From Lachnospiraceae bacterium (GTDB lineage Bacteria; Bacillota_A; Clostridia; Lachnospirales; Lachnospiraceae): 23,934 bases of DNA. Both the position numbers and the translations under genes were made by a program. Shown in pieces: positions 12,747 to 20,632 of the stretch; the first letter of the stretch is position 1, and every line of letters begins with the position of its first letter. Where the stretch lies: contig JAILOC010000149.1 in the NCBI GenBank assembly GCA_024691045.1, positions 1-23,934 of the forward strand, read 5' to 3'. The notes under the pieces are model-generated. The model searched no databases. It saw nothing but the letters and a program-made list of their open reading frames with translations, and had not been told where the DNA came from.

Positions 12747-13928
12747 ATGCAGAGATTAACGAATCAGGAAAGACTTCGTCCCTGGATGGGATTTGCACTG
12801 TTTGGCGTAACAATGGTGATATTCATCACCGTCTGCGCATGGATGCAGAGGAACTGGGGGATACCCGGGCTTATACTGACCGAGTTCCTGCTTGCCGGTA
12901 TTGCGGTCGGATTCTGCCTTATCAGAAAAGTCAGGATAAGCGAAGTTCTTCCGATCAAAAAGATAACCTTCAGGGACTTTGCGGGATGTGTGGTACTTCT
13001 TATCGGTACATATATGCTCTCAATGTTATCGGTATTTGTGACCGCCTTCCTCTTCCCTTCTTCAGCTTCGGAAGCTGCGGAACTCAGCGGCTTTCTGTAT
13101 GAAAAGGGTCTCGGTCTTATCCCGCTGCTACTGATCGTTGCGGTTCTTCCCGGAATATGCGAAGAGACTCTTCACAGAGGAGCGCTTCTTTCAACATTCA
13201 GAGGACTCGATAAGGAATGGCTTGCTGTATTATTTGTAGGACTCTTCTTTTCGATCAATCACCTTTCGATCCTCAGAGGAACCTTTACCTTCATACTCGG
13301 TGCGATATTTGCTTACATAGTCATCAAGAAGAACAACATCCTTCTTACAATGATCATGCACTGTATGCTCAACTCTTTCTCGGTAATAATTTCCTACATT
13401 ACATTCAGCAAGTATGAGAGCATTAATACCAATATCACCGTTGATGCACAGACACTCGGGCTTTACTTCGGAGCATTTTTCCTCGCTCCCATCATCTTCG
13501 TGACCGGCAAGATGATCTTACTGCCCGAAACACATAAAAAGAAGCACTTTGCGATCGCGGGTATCATCTCCGCAGTCATGCTGATCGGAGGCATCACTCT
13601 TATGGCAGTTTTTTCGACTCCTCCCATCTTTTCCGCAAACGGACCTCTGAACATGGAAGAGGGTGAAGTAAAAAGCTTCGGAACGATCGGCATCGAAGAA
13701 GAAAAGGATTATACCGTAATGCTTGTTGTAACCGGTTCAAGCGCAAATTTCAGAGTGGAAGTAAGCGATGAAAACGGCGAGCTTATCTGCGGCGGTGATG
13801 TGGATGCATCCCAAATGGAAATCTACACTTCCACCGTGCTGATCCACGAGGGCAAGATCACTATAAATCTGATAAGTCTGGATGGTGATCCCGGAGACAA
13901 GGCCCAATACACACTGGTCGTGAAATAA
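12747..13928 (+). CDS. CPBP-family intramembrane glutamic metalloprotease with extracytoplasmic C-terminal domain
   Basis: A 393-aa polytopic protein of the CAAX protease/bacteriocin-processing (ABI, Rce1-like) family. The three active-site motifs are intact: EETLHR (139-144), FSINH (168-172) and HCMLN (205-209), embedded in about eight membrane helices. After the last helix (about 268-289) comes a roughly 100-residue domain (about 297-393) predicted outside the membrane; its alternating hydrophobic pattern (DYTVMLVVTG, FRVEVSDENGELI, KITINLISLDG) suggests a beta sandwich, perhaps like a pre-peptidase C-terminal domain. Most family members end at the membrane core, so this fusion is notable. 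The start has AAGGAG 6 bases upstream, 10 bases after the DUF2812 stop. Substrate unknown; possible roles are envelope stress, self-immunity to peptides or peptide processing. Confidence 0.9.
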   Translation: MQRLTNQERLRPWMGFALFGVTMVIFITVCAWMQRNWGIPGLILTEFLLAGIAVGFCLIRKVRISEVLPIKKITFRDFAGCVVLLIGTYMLSMLSVFVTAFLFPSSASEAAELSGFLYEKGLGLIPLLLIVAVLPGICEETLHRGALLSTFRGLDKEWLAVLFVGLFFSINHLSILRGTFTFILGAIFAYIVIKKNNILLTMIMHCMLNSFSVIISYITFSKYESINTNITVDAQTLGLYFGAFFLAPIIFVTGKMILLPETHKKKHFAIAGIISAVMLIGGITLMAVFSTPPIFSANGPLNMEEGEVKSFGTIGIEEEKDYTVMLVVTGSSANFRVEVSDENGELICGGDVDASQMEIYTSTVLIHEGKITINLISLDGDPGDKAQYTLVVK

Positions 13929-13931
13929 CAA

Positions 13932-13958
13932 AATGGGGACGGTTCATCCGTCCCCATT
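13932..13958. terminator. Bidirectional terminator with GGGGACGG core
   Basis: Perfect 11-bp stem AATGGGGACGG / CCGTCCCCATT with loop TTCAT, sitting between the convergent CPBP and histidine kinase genes. Both flanks are T-rich in the relevant direction (TTCTTTATT on plus, TTTTGTTATTT on minus). The stem shares GGGACGGTTC with the large palindrome at 337-415. Confidence 0.8.
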
Positions 13959-13988
13959 CTTTATTCGCGTGATACTTATAATGCGTCA

Positions 13989-16900
13989 TTACTCCTTAGG
14001 TCCAAATTCCATTATTTCGTCATCGTCATCTTCCGGCCTTGGTGCTTCGTCGCTTATTCCCAGCGCGTCTTTGACTGCAGCTGCTATCTTCGCATACTGC
14101 TCTAAAGTATTTGCATGCTCTTTTTCGACGAAGTCGATATCCCTGTCCCTGGATGCAAGCTCCATCTTGGCCGCAAGATCCGCAAGTGCACCCGCACCTA
14201 TGGTCCGTGACGTACTCTTGACCGCGTGGACAAGAACGGAATAATTATCCCAGTCCTTCTTATCGTAATATCCGCAGAGCTTTTCACTGTGATCCGCATG
14301 ACCGGTTACATATTCCCTAAGGATGTCACGGTAGAAATCTTTGTCTCCCTGTGCATATCCTATTCCGGCCTCGATATCGATGCCTGCCGCCACAAGCTTT
14401 TTCTCAAATGGATCACCGGCTGAACCGTTATCGGCGGAAAGCTCCGAAACACTTCCGGAAGCCTGCACGCCTTCATTCTTTGCACTCTTTTCCACCTTAT
14501 CAGCAGGAAGGTAAGTAACCAGCATCCTCTCAAGCGCCTTACCCTCGACAGGCTTCGTCAGATAATCGGTAAAGCCCTCAGACATATACTTTTCCTTGGC
14601 ACCCCTGATCGCATCCGCAGTCAGACAGATGATCGGAGTATCCTTATTAAGCCCGCTGTCGAGATCGCGGATTATCTTGAGCGTCTGCGTTCCGTCCATT
14701 CCCGGCATTCTCTGGTCCAGAAGGATCAGATCGTAATGCACATCATCACAGAGCCTGACCGCCTCTTCTCCTCCCGATGCCGTATCCATCTGCACATCTG
14801 TCTTCTTGAGAAGATTGACCACAACGATGATGTTCATTCTCGTATCATCGACGACAAGAATCTTCGCATCCGGAGCGTGGAAGGATTCGTGATAAAGCTC
14901 ATTGCTTCCGGAATAGAGCGAATGGATCTTGTATTCTCCGATAGGTTCGTTATTTTCGATCTTCTGCCACAGGTCAAAGGAGAACACGGAGCCTTTTCCA
15001 TAAGTACTCTTAACCCTCAGCTTACTGTCCATAAGGGCAAGAAGCTTGGTCGCGATGGACATTCCGAGTCCCGTTCCCTCAATAGTTCTGTTGCGGATAA
15101 CATCCAGCCTTTCGAATGATTCGAAAAGCTTGTCCATATCACTTTCCCTGATCCCTATTCCCGTATCCGCAACTTCAAAATACAGAAGTGCCTTTCCCTC
15201 CCTGACCTCTTTTCCCTTCACGGTGAGGGTAACACTTCCTTCGTGAGTGTACTTGACCGCATTGGTAAGAAGATTCAGTACGACCTGGTTGATACGTGTA
15301 TCATCTCCGTAGAACTCGGAAGGAAGATCGGGATCGACGATGACCCTGAACTTGAGATTCTTCTCCTCCGCTCTTTCCTGTACGGAATTGACGAGATAGG
15401 TGATTAGCGTGCTGAGACTGTAGCGGACGGGAACAATCTCCATCTTGCCGTCTTCGATCTTGGAGAAATCGAGAATGCTGTTAACAAGCTGGAGCAGATT
15501 CTTTCCGGAGTTTCTGATATTGCCCGCATATTCCCTGATGCTCTCCTCCCCGGTCTCCCTGAGGATCATCTCATTCATTCCGAGGATCGCATTGATGGGA
15601 GTTCGTATCTCATGCGACATATCGGCGAGGAAATTACTCTTTGCTTTATTCGCTTCGTCTGCGGATGCTTTCTCGAGTCTGAGCACCTCCGCTTCGTACT
15701 GCTCCTTCTGTCTTGAGGACTTCATCTCCTCAACCTTCTTGCCGTAAGCCTGCTCGCTCTTGTATCCGATGAAATAGAATATCGTAACGAGCGTGAAGAC
15801 CGTAAGCGACACAAGGATATTTACCGTAAGCTGTGAGTACGCATCCCGTAACAGATCGGCATTTCGTACCACGATCACAATATGCCACTGCTCCATCACG
15901 CTGCTGGTGAAAAGAGTACACTTCTCACCCATGACATCCGCCTCTATGGTTGTATCGTCTGCATTTATTATTGTATTAAAGAGCGCTTCACCATAATTGT
16001 CGCAGATATTGGTTCCTACGTACTGTCTGTCCTTGTGTGTGACGATAAGTCCGTCACTGTTTACTATCATCGCATAACCGTTTCCTTCGATACTTGTCTC
16101 TTCGGTTATATCCTGAACATGTCCTATAGTGACATCAAGACAGACAATATTGTCATCGTAACCTCCCGCCGTGCGGAGCAGTCTTCCGATCGTAATGACT
16201 ATATCCCCGGTATGTGCATCAACATAGGGAGAAACGATTATGGTCTTTCCGTCCGCTTCCTTGATCGCACTGTACCAGTCTCTTTCTCTTGCATCATAAC
16301 CTTCCGGAGGAACCCATCCCGAGCCGTCAAGGAATTCCCCGCGTATATATCCGTATACCCCGGTAAAGTTCTCATCAAATCTTCCCTTGAGCCTTGTTGT
16401 CTGGGATGTAAGATAATTATTTATCTTGTCGTTCGATTCACCGTTTTCAAGCATCAGATCGATGGAGTCCGCAGTCACATTGAGAGAAGACTGGGCTATC
16501 GCAAGATAGTTATCGAGTTCGGATGAGATATTTGCGGCCTTGTCCTCTCCCGAGGTATAGATCCCGCTGAGTGAAACCCTGTAGAAAAGTCTCGAATTAT
16601 ATATAACAGTGAAGACCATAAGAGCGAGAGTAACGAGGATCGTTACAAACAGGTTGATCCTGCTCTTCTTGATATTGATACCGGTCTCACCGCTTGCTTT
16701 CTTGTATTTGTATCTCTGCGCAACGATATAGATGAGTGCAAGGATTATCATGCACAGGAATATGGAGATCATAAACAGAATGACTGCGATCATATTCAGG
16801 ACAGCCGAGTTTCCCGTGCCCTGTGGTATTGTCTTTCTCATCCAGTCCGCGATCAGATAACCTCCAACGCAGGCTGCGAGAAGAAGTCCCGAAATGATGA

Positions 16901-17597
16901 CGTCAAGCCTTGCCTGAAATCTCGTATCACGTGCGGTGTTTTCCGCATGCTCGAGTCCGCGGGATTTATATGTCTTATTGATCGACCATGCAAAGAAGAC
17001 CTCGATCACATATCCGATGACCGCACAGTAATAATAGGGATTTGTAAAATCGGAATACCAGTCATAGCATGAAGCAGTCCACATGCCATATTGTGAGCAG
17101 AGATATAACAGAACAGTGAAATGGAAATAGGGAAAAGGTTCTCCGTTTTTCTTTTCCTTCAGATAATACAGAACCGACTGTAAACAGATGATCACAGCAA
17201 CTGTAGAAAAGCCCACCTGCCATACATTGTTGAACAATCCGCCGTACTGGATATAGATGAAGAACTGAAGCACATTAAGGGGGATGGGAAGAAGCATCAA
17301 TGGATTGAAATACTTCTTCGCCCCCTCACTGCGCATATGGATCACAGAAAAGAAAATAACCAGATATCCGATGTTCCATCCAAAGTATGCAAGGAGCGCA
17401 GATACATCCGGTTCCTCATGCATCACTATGGTGTAGGTGGTCCAATAATAGTCACTGAGAAGTTCCGATAGGAAAAACATAGAGGCTAAAAGCCATCCCT
17501 TTTTCGGTATCTCCACATATCTGAACAAGCTGCCGAGCAAGCCTATTATGGCAGCCAGGAGCATGATGACATCGGTAACAATATCAAGATTCACCAT
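13989..17597 (-). CDS. Large hybrid sensor histidine kinase (7TM-like + dCache + HisKA/HATPase + REC + Hpt)
   Basis: A 1202-aa membrane phosphorelay kinase. In order: about seven membrane helices (1-210), further helices near 233-251, 268-296 and 316-335, a periplasmic-type dCache domain (about 345-580), a membrane helix (591-611), a coiled coil (615-655), HisKA with SHEIRTPINAILG (His662), HATPase with N box (Asn779), DTGIGI (811-816) and GTGLGMS (841-847), a receiver (Asp917/918, phospho-acceptor Asp961, Thr993, Lys1015) and a C-terminal Hpt with HAVKS (His1124), then an acidic tail. All phosphotransfer residues are present. The dCache carries Tyr434, Arg439, Trp441, Tyr442, Tyr458, Asp460 and Asp488, matching the spacing of the amino-acid-binding motif. 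No separate response regulator lies in the window. It starts 33 bases after the chemoreceptor gene and is probably co-transcribed. Confidence 0.95.
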   Translation of the reverse strand: MVNLDIVTDVIMLLAAIIGLLGSLFRYVEIPKKGWLLASMFFLSELLSDYYWTTYTIVMHEEPDVSALLAYFGWNIGYLVIFFSVIHMRSEGAKKYFNPLMLLPIPLNVLQFFIYIQYGGLFNNVWQVGFSTVAVIICLQSVLYYLKEKKNGEPFPYFHFTVLLYLCSQYGMWTASCYDWYSDFTNPYYYCAVIGYVIEVFFAWSINKTYKSRGLEHAENTARDTRFQARLDVIISGLLLAACVGGYLIADWMRKTIPQGTGNSAVLNMIAVILFMISIFLCMIILALIYIVAQRYKYKKASGETGINIKKSRINLFVTILVTLALMVFTVIYNSRLFYRVSLSGIYTSGEDKAANISSELDNYLAIAQSSLNVTADSIDLMLENGESNDKINNYLTSQTTRLKGRFDENFTGVYGYIRGEFLDGSGWVPPEGYDARERDWYSAIKEADGKTIIVSPYVDAHTGDIVITIGRLLRTAGGYDDNIVCLDVTIGHVQDITEETSIEGNGYAMIVNSDGLIVTHKDRQYVGTNICDNYGEALFNTIINADDTTIEADVMGEKCTLFTSSVMEQWHIVIVVRNADLLRDAYSQLTVNILVSLTVFTLVTIFYFIGYKSEQAYGKKVEEMKSSRQKEQYEAEVLRLEKASADEANKAKSNFLADMSHEIRTPINAILGMNEMILRETGEESIREYAGNIRNSGKNLLQLVNSILDFSKIEDGKMEIVPVRYSLSTLITYLVNSVQERAEEKNLKFRVIVDPDLPSEFYGDDTRINQVVLNLLTNAVKYTHEGSVTLTVKGKEVREGKALLYFEVADTGIGIRESDMDKLFESFERLDVIRNRTIEGTGLGMSIATKLLALMDSKLRVKSTYGKGSVFSFDLWQKIENNEPIGEYKIHSLYSGSNELYHESFHAPDAKILVVDDTRMNIIVVVNLLKKTDVQMDTASGGEEAVRLCDDVHYDLILLDQRMPGMDGTQTLKIIRDLDSGLNKDTPIICLTADAIRGAKEKYMSEGFTDYLTKPVEGKALERMLVTYLPADKVEKSAKNEGVQASGSVSELSADNGSAGDPFEKKLVAAGIDIEAGIGYAQGDKDFYRDILREYVTGHADHSEKLCGYYDKKDWDNYSVLVHAVKSTSRTIGAGALADLAAKMELASRDRDIDFVEKEHANTLEQYAKIAAAVKDALGISDEAPRPEDDDDEIMEFGPKE

Positions 17598-17630
17598 TCT
17601 TCACACCCTCATCGGACAAAGCACAAAGTA

Positions 17631-19643
17631 TTATCTGAGATTAAAGTTCTTAAGATCGCCTTCGATCTCAGAAGAGTATCCCGTAAGCTTAACGGATACA
17701 TCGGAAAGATTATCGGTCTCATGGGAAATTCTGGAGCTCTCATGAACGATCGAATCGGAAAGCTCGAGGATCTGATTGATCGTTGCTGCCTGCTCCTCAG
17801 TAGCTGCGGCATTACCGGTAGCAACATCGTTGATCCTGCTAATGCCTTCGGCTATATCGGAGATCGCATCGGTTGCCTTTGAGATATTTTCAAAGATAAC
17901 ATCGAAGGACTCGTTGGAACGGTCAACACCGGCAAGACACTTCTCCATATCCTTGAGACAGTCGTCAGCTTTCTTGTTGATGTCGACGATATTGCCGGTA
18001 ATGGTCTCTACAAGAGTACTGATGTGTGATGCAGCCTGTGATGACTGATTTGCGAGTGCGCCGACTTCGCCTGCGACAACCGCGAATCCTCTTCCCATCT
18101 CTCCCGCTCTCGCCGCCTCGATCGAAGCATTTAGTGAAAGAAGGTTGGTCTGTGAAGAGATATCTCCGATCGTATCGGTTATTCCCTTGATCTCATCTAC
18201 GGTTGCTGCGGTCATTCTGATGATCTCAGCAAGCTGGCCGATGGTGTGATTGAGAACGGTAACGCTTTCGGTCATTACCTTCATCTCGCTGCGTCCGTCT
18301 TCGGAAGACTTGACCGCTTCGGAACAGAGCTTTCTTACTTCATCGGAACCGGTTGCAAGCCCTGAGGATACGCCTGCAAGCTCGGTTGCCGCATTTGCGA
18401 CATTCTCTATCGACTGGTTAAGGTCGGTAAGATAATCATTGAGTTTTTCAATGGAACCGTTCTGTGAAGAATTGGAATCGGTAAGTCCGTCCGAAATACC
18501 CTTACACTGTTCGGCACTCTTGGACATATCATCGGATATATCGGTAAGATGCAGGAGCATTTCTCTCATACGGTCGATGTAATCATTCAGCTGCTCGCTG
18601 AGTGTGGTGATCTCATTATTTCCCTCGGGATCGATCTTGGTAGTGAAGTCACCGCCGGTAAGATCGCCGATCTTGCCCGAAACGGATGATACGGGATCAA
18701 GATGCTTTCTGATAGTAAGGAAAAGAAATACCGCAAGGGCGATAAGAAGCAGGAGTGATATGACGAGGCTTACATTCAGTGATGAAATGGTCCTGCTCAT
18801 TACGAAGCTGTTGGGGGTGGCGCTGACAACAACCCATGAAGTTCCCTGAACCTCGGTAGCGGCGAACATCATCTTGCCCGCACCGGTCTTCACTACCTGT
18901 ATCTTATCCTCGTTATATGAAACCGAAGTATCAAGAGAGGAATAAACGGTATTAAGACCCGCAAGGACAGGATCCGTGCTTCCGTTTAAATTGGTTCCGA
19001 CAACGGATTCGTCGGTCGAAAGGAGTATATCTCCGCTCTCCGAATTGATGATGTAGATCCTGACATCGGATGAGCTTGACTTGAACGCATTCATCTTCTC
19101 CGCCATCTCATCAAATACGATATCGGAGCTGAGAACCGTCTTGTCATCAAGCGCGATGGAGCATGCAAGACAGGTCTTGCCGGTCGATGCATCAACGTAA
19201 GGGTCAGAAACGTAGAGTCCTCCTTTGGCGGCAAGTGCACCCGTATACCACGGTCTTCCGGTGAAATCGAAAGTATCATCGGGGATCCATCCGGAACCGT
19301 CGAGGAAGGTCATATCTCTTCCGTAAGCTACATATACATCCTGCGAATCGGGATCGGATGCGGTTATCGCAAGAAGCATCTGACGCGCATCTTCATAGTC
19401 CATTTCGGGTGAGCTCTTCCAGATATCAGCCGTTTGCTGAACCCTGCTCTCTATGAGACTCCACCAGTTGTAGATCTCATGCGAGTATGAAACAGATTCA
19501 CGCACAAGAAGTGACTGCGACAGATCGTCAATCTGAACCGACTGTCTATTCATGCTGAACTCTGTAATGATCACAATGATCACGGTTACAGCAATGAGAA
19601 CTCTTCCCAGCAAGATCTTTTTTAATGATTTTCTTTTCTTCAT
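17631..19643 (-). CDS. Methyl-accepting chemotaxis protein with dCache sensor
   Basis: Transmembrane chemoreceptor that controls CheA activity and so flagellar rotation. From the start at 19643 it is 670 aa: basic tail and first helix (about 10-27), dCache domain (about 30-275), second helix (286-310), HAMP (311-360) and a long cytoplasmic coiled coil whose hairpin tip [20 protein letters not shown] runs at about 496-515, continuing [15 protein letters not shown]. The sensor includes FLDGSGWIP and GRPWY...[10 protein letters not shown], giving Phe125, Arg130, Trp132, Tyr133, Tyr149, Asp151 and Asp174 of the amino-acid dCache motif (Phe for the first Tyr). No C-terminal NWETF-type CheR tether is present. 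An in-frame ATG at 19673 lacks a ribosome site; the chosen start gives a canonical [13 protein letters not shown] N-terminus with GGGGGA about 10 bases upstream. metA ends 53 bases upstream with no terminator seen. Confidence 0.96.
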   Translation of the reverse strand: MKKRKSLKKILLGRVLIAVTVIIVIITEFSMNRQSVQIDDLSQSLLVRESVSYSHEIYNWWSLIESRVQQTADIWKSSPEMDYEDARQMLLAITASDPDSQDVYVAYGRDMTFLDGSGWIPDDTFDFTGRPWYTGALAAKGGLYVSDPYVDASTGKTCLACSIALDDKTVLSSDIVFDEMAEKMNAFKSSSSDVRIYIINSESGDILLSTDESVVGTNLNGSTDPVLAGLNTVYSSLDTSVSYNEDKIQVVKTGAGKMMFAATEVQGTSWVVVSATPNSFVMSRTISSLNVSLVISLLLLIALAVFLFLTIRKHLDPVSSVSGKIGDLTGGDFTTKIDPEGNNEITTLSEQLNDYIDRMREMLLHLTDISDDMSKSAEQCKGISDGLTDSNSSQNGSIEKLNDYLTDLNQSIENVANAATELAGVSSGLATGSDEVRKLCSEAVKSSEDGRSEMKVMTESVTVLNHTIGQLAEIIRMTAATVDEIKGITDTIGDISSQTNLLSLNASIEAARAGEMGRGFAVVAGEVGALANQSSQAASHISTLVETITGNIVDINKKADDCLKDMEKCLAGVDRSNESFDVIFENISKATDAISDIAEGISRINDVATGNAAATEEQAATINQILELSDSIVHESSRISHETDNLSDVSVKLTGYSSEIEGDLKNFNLR

Positions 19644-19696
19644 CCTTGATAATCCCCCGTTCCTATAATCCATTTACTGACCATCTTCCTGCTATT

Positions 19697-20626
19697 TTAT
19701 GTACGGTCGGAGCCGATGGTCGTAACATCATAAGGTGTTGCCTGATATACGTAATAATTGAGCCAGTTGCTGTAGAGATTGATCGAATGACTTCTCCATG
19801 TAAGAAGAGGTCTCTGAGTCGGATCGTCATTCGGGAAATAATTTTCCGGAAGGCTTACATCATCTCTTTTTCCGAGATCTCTTTCATACTCATTCTTAAG
19901 AGTAAGGCGGTCATATTCTGAATGACCGGTCACGAATATCTTGTGTCCGTTCTCTGCCATAGCTAGGTACACGCCGGCTTTGTCGGATTCCGCAAGTATA
20001 GTCAGTTCCTTGCATGCCTTGAGAGCTTCGGAAGGAGTATCCGTATGCCTCGAATGAGGAGCAAGGAAAACATCATCGAAGCCTCTTACAAGAGGGATCT
20101 TACGGTTCAGTACCCTGTGCTCGAACACGCCGAAGAGCTTTTCGGGCAGCTGCCTTTTGTCTATTCCGTAGTAGTGATAAAAGCCTGCCTGTGCTCCCCA
20201 GCAGATATGGAAAATGCTGGTCACGTGTTTGTCCGCCCAGTCGAGGATCTTGACCGTCTCGTCCCAGTAATCGACCTCTTCAAAGGAAATATCCTCAACA
20301 GGTGCTCCGGTAACGATCATTCCGTCAAAATTCTGATCCTTGATCTCCCCAAATGTCACATAGAATTTGTTGAGATGGGAGGCGGATGTGTTCTTGGACA
20401 CATGTGTTTCCGTCATCATGAACGTAACATCGACCTGGAGAGGTGTATTTGAAAGAGCTCTCAGAAGCTGAAGCTCCGTATCCTGCTTGACCGGCATGTT
20501 GTTCAGGATCAGAACCTTAAGAGGTCTTATATCCTGATGCATCGCGCGGTTTTCATCCATCACGAATATATTTTCTGTTTCAAGTATCTGCCTGGCGGGC
20601 AGCTCGCTCTGCACCTTAATGGGCAT
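19697..20626 (-). CDS. metA: Homoserine O-acetyltransferase, MetA type
   Basis: Activates the hydroxyl of homoserine for methionine synthesis. The 309-aa protein lines up without offset to the E. coli numbering: catalytic Cys142 in HICWGAQAG, His235 and Glu237 in VTGHSEYDR. Residue 111, in TGAPVE, is Glu. In this family Glu111 goes with acetyl-CoA use and Gly111 with succinyl-CoA, so the product is predicted to be O-acetylhomoserine despite the frequent 'succinyltransferase' label. The ATG at 20626 is 6 bases after the ligA stop, with AAGGAG overlapping that stop, so it is translated as part of the ligA operon. There is no leader for a SAM riboswitch or T-box, often seen before methionine genes in Firmicutes. 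Confidence 0.97.
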   Translation of the reverse strand: MPIKVQSELPARQILETENIFVMDENRAMHQDIRPLKVLILNNMPVKQDTELQLLRALSNTPLQVDVTFMMTETHVSKNTSASHLNKFYVTFGEIKDQNFDGMIVTGAPVEDISFEEVDYWDETVKILDWADKHVTSIFHICWGAQAGFYHYYGIDKRQLPEKLFGVFEHRVLNRKIPLVRGFDDVFLAPHSRHTDTPSEALKACKELTILAESDKAGVYLAMAENGHKIFVTGHSEYDRLTLKNEYERDLGKRDDVSLPENYFPNDDPTQRPLLTWRSHSINLYSNWLNYYVYQATPYDVTTIGSDRT

Positions 20627-20632
20627 CTGACA

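Noticed and set aside
19644..19673. Upstream ATG adding 10 residues to the chemoreceptor
   Set aside because: No ribosome site before it; the later ATG gives the standard basic-tail-then-helix N-terminus with a G-rich site upstream.
19644..19696. Terminator or separate promoter between metA and the chemoreceptor gene
   Set aside because: No hairpin with a T tract and no well-spaced -35/-10 or sigma-28 motif was found in the 53 bases, so I treat the genes as possibly read through.
20045..20452. Plus-strand open frame opposite metA
   Set aside because: Shadow of a fully conserved MetA; composition not protein-like.
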